Assembly: GCA_040758375.1 (NCBI GenBank)
Contig: JBFLWE010000009.1
Coordinates: 1-64,000, forward strand
Direction: 5' to 3'
Source of the DNA: CAMLIZ01 sp040758375
Lineage (GTDB): Bacteria; Pseudomonadota; Gammaproteobacteria; Burkholderiales; Burkholderiaceae_C
Length of the DNA stretch: 64,000 nucleotides
This document shows positions 24,266 through 31,774 of the stretch, in pieces. The notes beneath the pieces were generated by a model, which was not told the DNA's origin, made no database searches, and saw only the letters and a program-made list of their open reading frames with translations. The position numbers were made by a program, and so were the translations under genes. Position 1 is the stretch's first letter. Every line of letters begins with the position of its first letter.

Positions 24266-24745
24266 ATGCGTCTGGCCGAGTACACCGACTACACCTTGCG
24301 CGTGCTGATGTACTGCGCCGCGCATCCGCAGCGCCTGGTGACCATCAGCGAACTGGCCGCACACCACCAGGTGTCGAGGAACCACCTGATGAAGATCGTC
24401 ACCGACCTCGGCCGCCAGGGCGTGCTGGAGACGACGCGCGGGCGCGGCGGCGGGCTGCGCCTGCTGCAAGACCCCCGCAAGATCCGCATCGGCGACGTGG
24501 TGCGCGCCGCCGAGACCGACTTCCGGCTGGTCGAATGCTTCGACCCGCGCACGAGCCGGTGCACGCTCACGCCCTCGTGCCGCCTGAAGGGCCTGTTCAG
24601 CGCCGCGCTGCGCGCCTACTTCGACGAGCTCGACAGCATGACGCTGGCCGACATCGTCGAGCCGGCGCCGGCGCCGCCGCGCACCGTGGCATGGCCCGGG
24701 AGCCTGCGCAGGCCCGCCGGGGCGGCGAAGGCGGGTGCGCGATGA
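24266..24745 (+). CDS. nsrR: Rrf2 family NO-sensing repressor NsrR
   Basis: The 159-residue protein begins MRLAEYTDYTLRVLMYCA, as NsrR does, with the winged HTH in ISELAAHHQVSRNHLMKIV and GRGGGLRLL. The Fe-S ligand region is ECFDPRTSRCTLTPSC, three Cys spaced 7 and 5 residues apart; E. coli NsrR has three Cys with spacing 4 and 5. CRLKGLF and LADIV follow as in NsrR. Nitric oxide destroys the cluster and releases DNA. The tail is longer and Arg/Ala-rich. Two matching palindromes lie between this gene and the oxidase operon. Confidence 0.9.
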   Translation: MRLAEYTDYTLRVLMYCAAHPQRLVTISELAAHHQVSRNHLMKIVTDLGRQGVLETTRGRGGGLRLLQDPRKIRIGDVVRAAETDFRLVECFDPRTSRCTLTPSCRLKGLFSAALRAYFDELDSMTLADIVEPAPAPPRTVAWPGSLRRPAGAAKAGAR

Positions 24746-25548
24746 AACTGAACATCCTCTCCGACCTTCACCTGGGGTTCGGCACGATGGACAAGCCGGT
24801 CAACGACGCCGACGTGGTGGTGCTGGCCGGCGACATTTCGCGCCCGCGCGAAGCCGTGGCCTGGGCGCTGAAGCTCGACAAGCCGGTTCTCTATGTGCCG
24901 GGCAACCACGAGTTCTACGGCGGCAGCATCGACGGCACGCTCGAGGAGCTGCGCTGCCTGTGCGACGGCACGCAGGTGCACCTGCTGGACCAGCGCGAAC
25001 TGGTCCTGCAGGGCGTGCGGTTCCTCGGCACCACCTTGTGGACCGACTTCGAACTGTTCGAAGACCCGCAGCAGCGCCTGGCCGCCAAGGAGGAAGCCAG
25101 GCGCCTGCTGCGCGACTTCAGCCGCATCCGCGCCCGCGAGTCCTCGGCCGAGGCCTTCACGCCGGACGACTCGGCCGGGCTGTTCAGGCGCCATGCGCGC
25201 TGGCTGCAAGGCCGGCTCGCCACCGCGCACGAAGGGCCCACGGTGGTGATCACGCACCACGCGCCGTCGCGCCACAGCATCCATCCGCGCTTCGCCGACT
25301 CGCTGCTGAACGCCTGCTTCGTGTCCGACGCCACCCACCTGCTGCGGGCAGACCGCGTGTCGCTGTGGGTCCACGGGCACACCCACGACAGCTTCGACCA
25401 TCACGTCAACGGCACCCGCGTCGTCTGCAACCCGCGCGGCTATGCGCGCGCAGGCGTCAACGAGAACCCGGCTTTCGATCCGGACTTCATCGTCGAGTTG
25501 CCCGGCGCGGGAATGAAACCGCAGCGGCCCGCATCCAATGGCATCTAG
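24742..25548 (+). CDS. metallophosphoesterase
   Basis: The 268-residue protein belongs to the calcineurin-like phosphoesterases. The metal motifs are in order: LSDLHLGFG (DxH), VLAGDISRP (GD), VPGNHEFYGG (GNHE), ITHHAPSRHS (H) and WVHGHTHDSF (GHxH). No signal peptide, so it is cytoplasmic. Its ATG overlaps the nsrR stop as ATGA, so it is co-expressed with the NO sensor. The substrate is unknown; a role linked to NO stress is only inferred from the coupling. Confidence 0.9.
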   Translation: MKLNILSDLHLGFGTMDKPVNDADVVVLAGDISRPREAVAWALKLDKPVLYVPGNHEFYGGSIDGTLEELRCLCDGTQVHLLDQRELVLQGVRFLGTTLWTDFELFEDPQQRLAAKEEARRLLRDFSRIRARESSAEAFTPDDSAGLFRRHARWLQGRLATAHEGPTVVITHHAPSRHSIHPRFADSLLNACFVSDATHLLRADRVSLWVHGHTHDSFDHHVNGTRVVCNPRGYARAGVNENPAFDPDFIVELPGAGMKPQRPASNGI

Positions 25549-25570
25549 GGCTTGTTCACCGGAGCTCCGC

Positions 25571-26326
25571 ATGCATGCACCGACCCTGGCCGCCGCCAGC
25601 CCCCTCCCCGACCCCGACACCCTGGGCGATGCGGCGCTGGCCGCGCGCGCCGCCGGCGGCGACAGCGCCGCCTTCGAACACATCATGCGGCGGCACAACC
25701 GGCTGCTGTTCCGCACCGCCCGCAGCATCCTGAAGAGCGACGCCGAGGCCGAAGACGCCTTGCAGGAGGCCTACCTGCGCGCCTGGCTCGCGCTGGGCAG
25801 CTTCAGGTCGGAGGCGCGCCTGTCGACCTGGCTGGTGCGCATCGTCATCAACGAGGCGCTGGGCCGGCTGCGCCGCCGCGGCGCCCAGGTCGTGGCCTTC
25901 GATGCCACGGTCGGTCTCGCCGGGGTCTCGATGGAGGACACGATGGAAGGCAACCCCGACGACCGGCCGGACCGGGCCGCGATGCGCTCGGAGCTGCGCG
26001 CGCTGATGGAGGCCTGCATCGACGCGCTGCCCGAGGCGTTCCGCACGGTGTTCGTGCTGCGGGCGGTCGAGGAAATGAGCGTCGAGGAGGTGGCGGCCGC
26101 GCTGGGCCTGCCCGAGGCCACCGTGCGCACCCGCTTCTTCCGTGCGCGCGGCCTGCTGCGCGAAGGCCTTGCGCAGGGCGTGGACCGCGCGATGGCCGAC
26201 GCCTTCAGCTTCGACGGTGCACGCTGCGATCGCATCGTCGCCGCGGTGATGGCGCGGCTGGGCCGGCTCGGCTGCAGCGCGCCCGCACCAGGCGGCGCTG
26301 CAACGCGCGAGCCGGAACGCCCCTGA
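25571..26326 (+). CDS. ECF-type RNA polymerase sigma factor
   Basis: The 251-residue protein has sigma region 2 (IMRRHNRLLFRTARSILK, DAEDALQEAYLRAW) and region 4 (ALPEAFRTVFVLRAVEEMSVEEVAAALGLPEATVRTR). A Pro/Asp-rich linker separates them. The start at 25571 follows a GGAG site; an in-frame ATG at 25538 lacks one. The C-terminal 55 residues after LLREGLAQ are an extension with one Cys near position 210 and one near 236. No anti-sigma gene is adjacent; the ferritin-like and cytochrome genes 46 bases downstream are probable targets. Confidence 0.9.
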   Translation: MHAPTLAAASPLPDPDTLGDAALAARAAGGDSAAFEHIMRRHNRLLFRTARSILKSDAEAEDALQEAYLRAWLALGSFRSEARLSTWLVRIVINEALGRLRRRGAQVVAFDATVGLAGVSMEDTMEGNPDDRPDRAAMRSELRALMEACIDALPEAFRTVFVLRAVEEMSVEEVAAALGLPEATVRTRFFRARGLLREGLAQGVDRAMADAFSFDGARCDRIVAAVMARLGRLGCSAPAPGGAATREPERP

Positions 26327-26372
26327 GGCGGCTGCCATCGAATGGGCTCCATCACTTCTTCAGGAGCCCACC

Positions 26373-26942
26373 GTGTCCTTCCTCCAGATGTCTTCACCGC
26401 TTGCCGCCCGGCGCCTGTTCCTCGGCCGCACCGGCGGCGCGCTCTCCGCTGCGGCCGTGGCGCTGCTGGCCGGCAACGAGGCGCTTGCCGCCAAGTCCGC
26501 CAGCGCGGGCGCGCAGGACGTGCAGATCCTCAACACCGCGCTCGGCGCCGAGCTGGAGGCCATTGCCGCCTACCAGCTGGGCGCCGAGAGCAAGCTGCTG
26601 CAGGCCGGCGTACTGGAGCTGGCGCTGTCGTTCCAGGGGCACCACAAGGAACACGCCGAACTGCTGGCGAAAACCGTGGCCAGGCTCGGCGGCCAGCCCG
26701 TGCAGGCCAAGGCCCGCTACGACTTTCCGGTCGAGCAGCTGAAGTCGCAGGCCGACGTGCTGAAGTTCGCCGCCAGCCTGGAGCAGGGCGCGGTGAGCGC
26801 CTACCTGGGCGCGGTGCCGCTGTTCGGCAACCGCGACCTGGCCAAGGCGGCCGCCAGCATCCTCGGCGACGAGGCGATGCACTGGGCCGTGCTGCGCCAG
26901 GCCCTGGGCCAGACGCCGGTGCCGTCGGCCTTCGTGTCATGA
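26373..26942 (+). CDS. secreted ferritin-like domain protein
   Basis: A GTG start follows a CAGGAG ribosome site. The 189-residue product carries a twin-arginine-like signal (ARRLFLGRTGGALSAAAVALL) and then a four-helix ferritin-like bundle with GAELEAIAAYQ, GHHKEHAELLA, ASLEQGAVSAYLGAV and GDEAMHWAVLRQAL. Glu and His residues in these helices suggest a di-iron or related site. Tat export implies folding with cofactor before transport to the periplasm. The stop overlaps the cytochrome gene. The family is found beside ECF sigma factors; the exact role is unknown. Confidence 0.82.
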   Translation: MSFLQMSSPLAARRLFLGRTGGALSAAAVALLAGNEALAAKSASAGAQDVQILNTALGAELEAIAAYQLGAESKLLQAGVLELALSFQGHHKEHAELLAKTVARLGGQPVQAKARYDFPVEQLKSQADVLKFAASLEQGAVSAYLGAVPLFGNRDLAKAAASILGDEAMHWAVLRQALGQTPVPSAFVS

Positions 26943-27328
26943 ACCGCCGCGCGCTGCTGACCGCCGCGGTGGCCGGCGTGGTGGCGCACGGCGCGGCCGC
27001 TTCGGCGGCCGCGCCGGACGCGAGGCGCGGCGAGGCGGTCTACGCACGCTGCCTGGCCTGCCACGCGCTCGCCTCCGACCGCGTCGGGCCGCGCCACTGC
27101 GGCCTGCTCGGCCGCCGTGCCGGCAGCCTGCCCGGGTTTGACTACTCCGCGGCCATGAAGAAGTCGGCGGTCGTCTGGGACGAGAAGGCACTCGACCGCT
27201 TCCTCGCCGCGCCGACGAAGGCGATACCCGGCACGACGATGACCTATGACGGCATCGCCGACCGGCAGGAGCGCGCCGACCTGATCGCTTACCTGCGGCA
27301 GGTCGGCCAAAGCCCGGCCTGCCGCTGA
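26939..27328 (+). CDS. periplasmic class I cytochrome c
   Basis: The 129-residue product has a signal peptide (RRALLTAAVAGVVAHGAAA) and one heme motif, CLACH, at about residues 38-42. GPRHCGLLGRRAG, FDYSAAMKKS and the Met ligand in PGTTMTYDG follow, as in mitochondrial-type cytochrome c (c2 class). It overlaps the ferritin-like gene as ATGA, so the two are likely partners, with the cytochrome supplying or removing electrons. The tail contains an extra Cys near the C-terminus. Confidence 0.92.
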   Translation: MNRRALLTAAVAGVVAHGAAASAAAPDARRGEAVYARCLACHALASDRVGPRHCGLLGRRAGSLPGFDYSAAMKKSAVVWDEKALDRFLAAPTKAIPGTTMTYDGIADRQERADLIAYLRQVGQSPACR

Positions 27329-27420
27329 GGCGGGTCGTCTGCGCGCCCTTGGGCGGTCGGATAGCATCCGCGCCGGTCGGCGCAGGCGATGCACCCCAGA
27401 TGGGGTGCGCAGACGATCAC

Positions 27421-28524
27421 ATGGGAGAGCAAGTGAAGAAGGTGTTGGCCGTCATTCGGCGCCGGTGGTGCGCCCTGGTGTTGTGCTGGGCCGCGGTGGG
27501 CATGGCCCATGCCGAGCCGTTCGACTTCGTGGCGCTCGGCGACACGGCGTACAACGGCAAGACCGACTATCCGGTTTATGCCGCGCTGATCGACCGCATC
27601 AACCAGCTACGGCCTGCGTTCACGATCCATGTGGGCGACGTCTGGGGCGCGTCGACCTGCCTGGAGGACGATCACCGCCAGATCCTCGGCTGGTTCGCAC
27701 GCTACGAACAGCCGGTGATCTACACGCCAGGCGACAACGAGTGGACCGATTGTGTGGACCCGAAGGTGCTGGCCGCATACGAACGCATCAGCCAAGGCAA
27801 GGCCGCGCCTGGCGACGAGCAGCTCATGGCCGAATTCCGCCAGCTGCGCAGCCGCGCCGCCCGCCCCGGAAATTGGGCACTGGCGAGCCTGGATCGCATC
27901 CGCCAGATGTACTTCGACGCGCCGCGCAGCCTGGGCAAGAACACGATACCCCTGGTGCGCCAGGCGGCGGTATCCACCACCCACCGGCAGATGGTCGAGA
28001 ACGCGCGCTGGGCCCGGGGCGGCGTGGTCTTCGCCACGGTGCACGTGGTGGGCTCGATGAACGGCCTGTCGATTGCCAGCGAAGACGCGGCGGCCGAGGC
28101 CGTGCGCCGCAACCAGGCCAACATCGCCTGGATCCAGGAGGCCTTTTCGGAGGCCACCAAGACCGATGCAAAGGCCGTGGTGCTGGCCATGCACGCGTCG
28201 TTCTTCGACAAGGGCCCGGCACGAGGGCACACAACGGGTCGCGGCGTGGTCGGTGGCCGGGCGGGGCCCTTTGGCCTGGTCGCGATGGCCGTCCAGGACC
28301 TTGCCGCCGCCTTCGGCCGGCCGGTGCTGCTGATCCATGGCGACGATCATGAATTCATGATCGACCGGCCCTTCTTGGTCAGCGAGGGCGAAGACCGAAA
28401 GCCCAAGGGGACGAACGTGACCCGCCTGCAGGTGTACGGGGCGCCGGAGATTCGCGCCGTGCGCGTTGGCGTGGACACGGCCACGCCGTGGGTGTTTTCG
28501 TTCTCGCCGTTGTTCGCTCAGTGA
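27421..28524 (+). CDS. exported metallophosphoesterase-like protein
   Basis: The 367-residue protein has an N-terminal signal (VLCWAAVGMAHA) and calcineurin-like motifs: ALGDTAYNG, IHVGDVWGAS, TPGDNEWTDC, LAMHASFFDKG and IHGDDHEFMID. The usual GNHE is GDNE. It is therefore probably a periplasmic phosphoesterase of unknown substrate. The ATG at 27421 lacks a ribosome site, while a GTG at 27433 follows GGGAGAG, so the true start may be the GTG, 4 codons in. It stands alone, 92 bases after the cytochrome gene. Confidence 0.72.
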   Translation: MGEQVKKVLAVIRRRWCALVLCWAAVGMAHAEPFDFVALGDTAYNGKTDYPVYAALIDRINQLRPAFTIHVGDVWGASTCLEDDHRQILGWFARYEQPVIYTPGDNEWTDCVDPKVLAAYERISQGKAAPGDEQLMAEFRQLRSRAARPGNWALASLDRIRQMYFDAPRSLGKNTIPLVRQAAVSTTHRQMVENARWARGGVVFATVHVVGSMNGLSIASEDAAAEAVRRNQANIAWIQEAFSEATKTDAKAVVLAMHASFFDKGPARGHTTGRGVVGGRAGPFGLVAMAVQDLAAAFGRPVLLIHGDDHEFMIDRPFLVSEGEDRKPKGTNVTRLQVYGAPEIRAVRVGVDTATPWVFSFSPLFAQ

Positions 28525-28598
28525 CGCAGCCGGCCGCGAGCTGGAAACTTGGCGGACAGCGCTGACGCCAATTCAGTGGGCAAGCCTGCAGCGCTCAA

Positions 28599-29091
28599 TC
28601 AAACCGCAAGAACGAAACGAGCCTGTTCTCTGCGCAGCATCTGGTACGGCGATACGAACTCCACGCCCAGCCCGACGCAAACGTCCGGAATCTTGATGCG
28701 TCGCATTGTCGGCGACGCCACTTCGTGCGTGACCACGACATGATGGCTGGCGAGCGCTGCTGATACCAGCCAGAAGTCCGCCACCTGCAAAAAGGTGTTC
28801 ACCGCTGCGGGCTCGAAGCCTTGTTGGAGAACCCAAGTGCTGACCCTCGGCGCTGCTGCGAGAACCGCTGCATCCGTTGGCACAAAGAAAGAAGGCGTCG
28901 CCCTGGGTCTCCGCCCAGGTTGCCAACTCATCGGCGCCGGCTTCCAACTCGTCGCCCACTTGCCGAACACTGCGAACCTTGCCAGCCCCGTGCGCTCGGA
29001 CGAGCCAGTCCCAGAACGCCGGGCAGAAGTCGAAGCCGTACTGCAGGTTCTTGGCCTGGATGAAGACGTTGGCATCCAGCAGGTAAGCCAT
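28599..29091 (-). pseudogene. DUF4411 (PIN-like) toxin with a one-base frameshift
   Basis: The start (MAYLLDANVFIQAKNLQYGF, CPAFWDWL, ELATWAETQGDAFFL) and, in another frame, the end (VPTDAAVLAAAPRVSTWV, FLQVADFWLVSAALA, HHVVVTHE, MRRIKIPDVC) together make one typical DUF4411 protein of about 163 residues. The frames join at 28884-28886, where an extra base in a run of three (CTTTG where CTTG would fit) breaks the gene. DUF4411 proteins have a PIN-like nuclease fold; the N-terminal LLDANVF carries its first Asp. The start overlaps the ImmA/IrrE-type gene as TGATG, the usual arrangement of this pair. Inactive unless it is a sequencing error. Confidence 0.82.
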
Positions 29092-30239
29092 CAGGTCGGG
29101 AAGCCGAGTGTGCGGCCCAACTCGTTGAATGTGCCGGGTTTGCTGATACCGAGCATGCGGAACGCATCCCGGTACAGCGTGCGCCCTTCCAGCGTGCTCG
29201 CCACGAGCGTCTGTGCAAAACGCCGGCTCACGCGGGCCACTGTCGTACGGTAGAAATCGCCGCCGCCGGCAGTTCGCGCCGCCAGGGTCTGCAGGCGCGC
29301 CTCCTCGTCACGGTATGCGCGCCAGAAGGCGGCACGGTCGAGCGAGCCGACGTCCAGCATGCGTCGCAGCAGCACCAGCGTGCTCACCTTGAAGTGCCGT
29401 GCCAGACGCTGCAGCGCGGCGTCCAACGGCTCATCTGGCTGCAGGGCGGCGCGGAAGTCGGCCTGTGGCACCAGCAGCTCGGCAGCCACCCTGTTGCACC
29501 AGGTCTCGACAGCGTGCACAGGCGCTTCGGCAGCCTGCACGTCCGACAGTGCCGACTGGCCGAGCCAAAGGTGCGCCAGTTCGTGTGCCAACGTGAACAT
29601 CTGCGCAGCTCTGCTGTCCGCCGCGTTGATGAACACCAGCGGCGCCAGCGGGTCGGCCAGCGCGAACCCGCGAAACTCCTGTGGGTCGAGCTGCCGGCTG
29701 TTGTTGTTCATCACCACGCCACTGACCATGACCATCACGCCAGACCGCTCGGCCTGCGAGATGAACAGGCGCAGCGCTTCGGCCCAGGTCGGGCACTCCC
29801 GCCGCGCCTGCACACTGAAGCGAAGCTGCTGCCGCAGGCGCTCGGCGGCTTCCACCGGCGGCGTGGCGAGCGTCAGGCTACCCACGAAAGGCAGGGGGGA
29901 CTCGCCGTTGACCAGTGCCTCGTCGCGATACCAGGCTTGGCGGCTCTGGCAGGTATAGACCACGTCCAGCAGGTCGGCGCTCAGCCTCGGCAGGCCGGCA
30001 CGGATGGTCCTGAAGTCCGGAATCGGCACTGACTCCTCGGGCGGCGCCGGAAGGAAGAAGTAGCCTATCGGCGCATGCGTTGCCTGTGCATACTGCTCCA
30101 GTTGCCGCAGCGTAGGCTGGACTGTGCCAGCCTCCCATTGCGGGAGCTGGGGAAAACGCACGGCCAGCGCAGCCTCATCCAGCCGGGCGCGCCGACGCGC
30201 CCAGATGAACAACGCAGGTTGAACGGCAACGCGGGTCAT
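29091..30239 (-). CDS. ImmA/IrrE family metallopeptidase with N-terminal Xre-like region
   Basis: The 382-residue protein has an Xre-like N-terminal part (WARRRARLDEAALAVRF, then LRQLEQYAQATHAPIGYFFL) and a zinc peptidase domain with MFTLAHELAHLWLGQS (HExxH) and downstream WCNRVAAELLVPQ, typical of the ImmA/IrrE (DUF955) family. The C-terminal half is helical. This family commonly sits next to DUF4411 genes as a toxin-antitoxin-like module, and here the two genes overlap by one base. With the toxin frameshifted, this may be a surviving antitoxin. Confidence 0.88.
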   Translation of the reverse strand: MTRVAVQPALFIWARRRARLDEAALAVRFPQLPQWEAGTVQPTLRQLEQYAQATHAPIGYFFLPAPPEESVPIPDFRTIRAGLPRLSADLLDVVYTCQSRQAWYRDEALVNGESPLPFVGSLTLATPPVEAAERLRQQLRFSVQARRECPTWAEALRLFISQAERSGVMVMVSGVVMNNNSRQLDPQEFRGFALADPLAPLVFINAADSRAAQMFTLAHELAHLWLGQSALSDVQAAEAPVHAVETWCNRVAAELLVPQADFRAALQPDEPLDAALQRLARHFKVSTLVLLRRMLDVGSLDRAAFWRAYRDEEARLQTLAARTAGGGDFYRTTVARVSRRFAQTLVASTLEGRTLYRDAFRMLGISKPGTFNELGRTLGFPT

Positions 30240-30468
30240 GGCGGAAGCTTATCTCGAGACGAGCCTGGCACACATCCGGCTTGTCTCACCAGCAGTGAGA
30301 CGATTTCCTCTCTGCGGTTCGCCTCGTAGAACGGCCGCATGCGAAACAGGTGGACGCGGGTGAGGGCCGGGCCAGTGGTCGGCCGGGCCGCCCGCGACCG
30401 GGCTCCTCGATTGCCCACCATCGGTGACGGCGGGCACATCGCCCGCCCTTCGCGTGAAGGAAACCGAC

Positions 30469-30744
30469 ATGAAGCAGCCGCGCAATCAAGGCCCATCGCA
30501 ACAAGAGCAGCAACAACCGGGCAGCAAGAGCAGCGCCCAGCAGGGCGACCGCCCCAGCACCCCGCCGGGCGGGCAGCAGCAGGGCGATCGCAAGCCCGGC
30601 CCGGTCGGCACCGACCCGACAGGCCGCTCGCAGGGTGTCGCCGGGCAGCGCCGGGCGTCGGATGCCGATGACCTGCGCAGCGACCGGCGAGACGCCCCCG
30701 ACTCGGGCATTGGCAGGCCCGGTGGCGGGCGGTCGGGCGTTTAG
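30469..30744 (+). CDS. small disordered hydrophilic protein
   Basis: A GAAGG ribosome site precedes the ATG. The 91-residue product is rich in Gln, Gly, Ser, Pro and Arg (for example QQEQQQPGSKSSAQQGDRPS) with a charged segment DADDLRSDRRDAPDSG. It has no hydrophobic core, so it is predicted to be disordered. I do not recognise a named family. It could be a stress-related small protein; the reading frame and codon use look genuine. Confidence 0.55.
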   Translation: MKQPRNQGPSQQEQQQPGSKSSAQQGDRPSTPPGGQQQGDRKPGPVGTDPTGRSQGVAGQRRASDADDLRSDRRDAPDSGIGRPGGGRSGV

Positions 30745-30804
30745 CGCCGCGCGCTTGCGCCAGGGGCGGGGTCGGGTAGGCTCGCGGCGAGCACGCCCGA
30801 TCGC

Positions 30805-31296
30805 ATGAACACCGACCCCGCCCGCCAAGACCCCGAGCTGCTGCGCCGCCTGCTGCGCGCCAGGGACCGCATCGACGCCGCCTCGCACGAGGCCTGGCCG
30901 GTGCGGCGGCTGGCGCGCGTGAGCGGCGTTTCCGAGGCGCATTTCGCGCGCTCGTTCAAGCAGGCCTTCGGCCTGCCGCCCCACCGCTACCTGCTCACGC
31001 GCCGCATCGAGCGTGCGGTGGCGCTGCTGCGCGACACCGACCTGCCCATCACCGAGATCGCGTTTCACACCGGCTGGGAAAGCCTGGGCAGCTTTGGCCG
31101 CACCTTTCGCGACATCACCGGCGACAACCCGGGAACCGTGCGCGCCCGCGCCCGCGCGGCGGCCAACGCGCTGGACCGCGTGCCCGCGTGCTTTCTCAGC
31201 GCGGCGCACCGGCCCGGGCTCACGACCGCAGTTTTGGAGAAGCGCCGCCGCGAGGCGGCCGCTATAAAACGGCCCTCACACAAGGAGGTGCGATGA
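30805..31296 (+). CDS. AraC family regulator (HTH-only form)
   Basis: The 163-residue protein consists of the AraC-type double HTH: WPVRRLARVSGVSEAHFARSFK and LPITEIAFHTGWESLGSFGRTF, with little upstream sequence, so it lacks a sensor domain. The C-terminal segment (VPACFLSAAHRPGLTTAVLE) is conserved in regulators of this kind. The stop overlaps the VOC gene's ATG, so the pair is translationally coupled and it may control itself and that gene. The 3' end resembles the leader at 10866-10939. Confidence 0.88.
   Translation: MNTDPARQDPELLRRLLRARDRIDAASHEAWPVRRLARVSGVSEAHFARSFKQAFGLPPHRYLLTRRIERAVALLRDTDLPITEIAFHTGWESLGSFGRTFRDITGDNPGTVRARARAAANALDRVPACFLSAAHRPGLTTAVLEKRRREAAAIKRPSHKEVR
31222..31295 (+). 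repeat. 74-base 3' end of AraC gene, copy of 10866-10939
   Basis: This is the intact-gene counterpart of the leader at 10866-10939: same length without gaps, about 74 percent identical. It encodes the last codons of the AraC protein and carries the AAGGAG ribosome site and start of the VOC gene. Confidence 0.6.
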
Positions 31297-31700
31297 GCCA
31301 AGGTGTTCAAGTGGTCGGCCTGTACGTGCGCGACCAGGACGAGGCGCTCGAGTTCTATGCCGGCAAGCTGGGCTTCAAGGTGCACACCGACGTGCGCAAC
31401 GGCGACTACCGCTGGCTCACGGTGCAGCATCCGGAGCAGCCCTCGTTCCAGCTCGGTCTGTTCAGGCCCGGCCCGCCGGTGGTGGACGAAGCCACCGCGC
31501 ACGCCCTGCGCGCGGCGGTGGCCAAGGGTGCGATGCCGCCGCTGGTGTTGTCGGTGGACGACTGCCGCGGCACCTATGCGCAATGGCGCGAGCGCGGCGT
31601 CGAGTTCACGCAGGAGCCGGTGGAGCGCTACGGCAACGTGGACGCCGGCTTTCGTGATCCGTCGGGCAACGGCTGGAAGATGATCGAGTCGCGCCGCTGA
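31293..31700 (+). CDS. VOC family (glyoxalase/bleomycin-resistance fold) protein
   Basis: The 135-residue protein has the paired beta-alpha-beta-beta-beta modules of the VOC superfamily: VVGLYVRDQDEALEFYAGKLGF at the start and a C-terminal YGNVDAGFRDPSGNGWKMIE. Candidate metal ligands are scarce in the first module, so catalytic activity is uncertain. It is coupled to the AraC-type regulator, an arrangement common for small effector genes under autoregulated AraC control. Substrate unknown. Confidence 0.9.
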   Translation: MSQGVQVVGLYVRDQDEALEFYAGKLGFKVHTDVRNGDYRWLTVQHPEQPSFQLGLFRPGPPVVDEATAHALRAAVAKGAMPPLVLSVDDCRGTYAQWRERGVEFTQEPVERYGNVDAGFRDPSGNGWKMIESRR

Positions 31701-31774
31701 AGCAGCGACGAGCCCCGAAGCACCCGGTCACTTGTTGTCATGAGCCTGTCGCACGACGGTCATACGCTGCGGCG

